Positions 32,961 through 33,631 of a stretch of 33,631 bases of DNA are shown here, in pieces; the stretch's first letter is position 1, and each line of letters begins with the position of its first letter. The notes under the pieces are model-generated. The model was given only the letters and a program-made list of their open reading frames with translations, ran no database searches and was not told the DNA's origin. This DNA is from Clostridiales bacterium. GTDB taxonomy: Bacteria; Bacillota; Clostridia; Lachnospirales; Lachnospiraceae. The stretch lies in assembly GCA_029338615.1 (NCBI GenBank), contig JAQYAS010000111.1, positions 1-33,631 of the forward strand. Reading direction: 5' to 3'. The translations under genes and the position numbers were made by a program.

Positions 32961-33279
32961 TCACTCCACAAGCTTGTATCCCATGCCCCAGACGGTCTCT
33001 ATGTACTCCTGATTATCATATTTTTTTATCTTATTTCTGAGATTGCTCATATGAACTTTGAGGACATTGTCCTCCGGATAATATGTCTCATTCCACACAC
33101 TCTCAAATAGATTCGCCTTTGAAAAGAGCTTGTTAGGATTTGTCAGTAACAGCCTCAATATCCCATACTCCTTTGCAGTAATGTCCAGCTTATTGCCATT
33201 TACCGTGACATTCTTTGCCTCATCATCCATGGTGAGATTCTTGTAAATATATCTGTATCCCTGATGGCATACCTTTGTC
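32961..33279 (-). pseudogene. Response regulator remnant, output domain only
   Basis: The frame encodes only the winged-helix output domain of an OmpR-family regulator: VNGNKLDITAKEYGILRLLL, VWNETYYPEDNVLKVHMSNLRNKI and IETVWGMGYKLVE. An ATG at 33230 opens an 89-residue form, but no ribosome binding site was seen before it, and the frame runs on upstream through linker-like codons to about 33279, where the left end of an IS21-type element begins. The receiver domain with the phosphorylated Asp is not in the window. The gene was therefore probably cut by the insertion. It preceded the ABC transporter and kinase genes and was most likely their regulator. Confidence 0.8.
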
Positions 33280-33360
33280 TGTTGTAAACGCTATTATAAT
33301 AGTTGACCACTTTAGTCCATTTCGCTAACGAATAAGTTTACCACCTTGAATATATCCTTT

Positions 33361-33383
33361 AAGATTTTTATGTTCAAAATCTT
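33361..33383 (+). other. Small stem-loop before istA
   Basis: AAGATTTT (33361-33368) pairs with AAAATCTT (33376-33383) around a 7-nt loop, just before the istA ribosome binding site. Such hairpins often shield transposase genes from outside transcripts; that role is an inference here. Confidence 0.45.
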
Positions 33384-33401
33384 ACAAAGGAGACGAAAGG
33401 T

Positions 33402-33631
33402 GTGAAAGTAGAAATGGACATGTATTACCTTATCCGTTCCTATCACAATGATGGCATGTCAATCCGAGCGATAGCCAAAACACTTGGTATATCAAGGCAG
33501 ACTGTCAAGAAGTATTGTGATGGAACCACTATCCCCGGTAATCGAAAAGAATACCACAGGGATTCAACAATTATCACTGACGAGACCCGTCAATTCATTC
33601 TATCTTGTTTCAGAGAAGATGAACAGGAAGG
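33402..33631 (+). CDS. istA: IS21-family transposase IstA, 3'-truncated by window edge
   Basis: From a GTG at 33402, with AAAGGAG 9 nt upstream, 76 codons are open to the window edge. The product starts MKVEMDMYYLIRSYHNDG and has a helix-turn-helix (SIRAIAKTLGISRQTVKKY, residues 20-38) followed by DGTTIPGNRKEYHRDS, the typical N-terminus of IstA, the DDE transposase of IS21-family elements that binds the end repeats. The catalytic domain and the helper ATPase gene istB would lie beyond the window. Confidence 0.88.
   Translation, partial: MKVEMDMYYLIRSYHNDGMSIRAIAKTLGISRQTVKKYCDGTTIPGNRKEYHRDSTIITDETRQFILSCFREDEQE

Larger units (their letters stand above)
33280..33631 (+). mobile_element. Left end of an IS21-family insertion sequence (partial)
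   Basis: The presumed left end is TGTTGTAAAC at 33280-33289, judged from the TG start and from where regulator-like codons stop. Repeated GTTGACCAC (33302-33310) and GTTTACCAC (33336-33344) resemble the multiple end repeats of IS21 elements. The istA gene starts at 33402 and the element runs out of the window. The exact end cannot be fixed without the right end and the target duplication. Confidence 0.7.

Noticed and set aside
33280..33345. Outward promoter from the IS end into the regulator remnant
   Set aside because: A TATAAT occurs on the minus strand at 33293-33298, but no -35 lies at a proper distance, so it was not listed.
1..33631. CRISPR arrays, tRNA or rRNA genes, prophage or conjugative genes
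   Set aside because: No regular spaced repeats, tRNA-like cloverleafs or phage/conjugation proteins were recognised by eye; this is not a computed search.

Overview
The window looks like chromosomal DNA of a Gram-positive gut anaerobe of the Lachnospiraceae (Clostridia), perhaps Coprococcus, Roseburia or a relative. This is inferred from moderate GC, strong AGGAGG-type ribosome binding sites, a Cys-rich cupin and PurF variant of a clostridial type, a maltodextrin ABC cassette without its own ATPase, and many two-component/ABC sets. No rRNA, tRNA, CRISPR array or prophage was recognised. Nearly all genes lie on the minus strand. The exceptions are a partial acyltransferase at the left edge, a small cupin gene near 29.5 kb, and the start of an IS21-type transposase at the right edge. 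No stretch longer than about 300 bases lacks a gene.

Layout from left to right. (1) 1-794: C-terminal part of an acyltransferase-3 membrane protein, closed by a hairpin terminator that also ends the convergent operon. (2) 865-5964: a tight minus-strand operon read as YjjG-type HAD nucleotidase, MetF, a large glycosyltransferase with a coiled-coil tail, YqeY, a NUDIX hydrolase and a small four-helix membrane protein. (3) 6232-9069: a YtrA-type GntR repressor, an ABC ATPase and two membrane proteins. (4) 9182-11942: a metal efflux operon of free-standing HMA metallochaperone, Zn/Cd/Pb-type P1B ATPase and ArsR regulator. (5) 12090-18107: a five-gene operon of SLC13-type anion transporter, MBOAT acyltransferase, SGNH/DltD-like protein, AMP-forming ligase and acyl carrier protein, which resembles a rewired Dlt system. 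(6) 18127-20265: an OmpR-family two-component system whose promoter shares its architecture with that of the SLC13 operon. (7) 20327-23031: a PurF-like protein without the glutaminase nucleophile, followed by a rhodanese-TtcA fusion. (8) 23187-29380: a maltodextrin operon (binding protein, two permeases, MalQ, LacI regulator) behind a promoter with LacI/CcpA-type operators. (9) 29523-30060: a cupin gene and its terminator. (10) 30125-33279: a histidine kinase, an antibiotic/lantibiotic-type ABC transporter and a response-regulator remnant, cut off next to (11) 33280-33631, the left end of an IS21-family element with istA.

The most interesting parts are the SLC13-MBOAT-SGNH-ligase-ACP operon, where a small carboxylate may be imported, activated on a carrier protein and transferred to a cell-surface polymer, its apparent link to the adjacent two-component system, and the PurF paralogue with a ruined glutaminase site. 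All functional links between genes are inferences from order, spacing and motifs; no database search was run.
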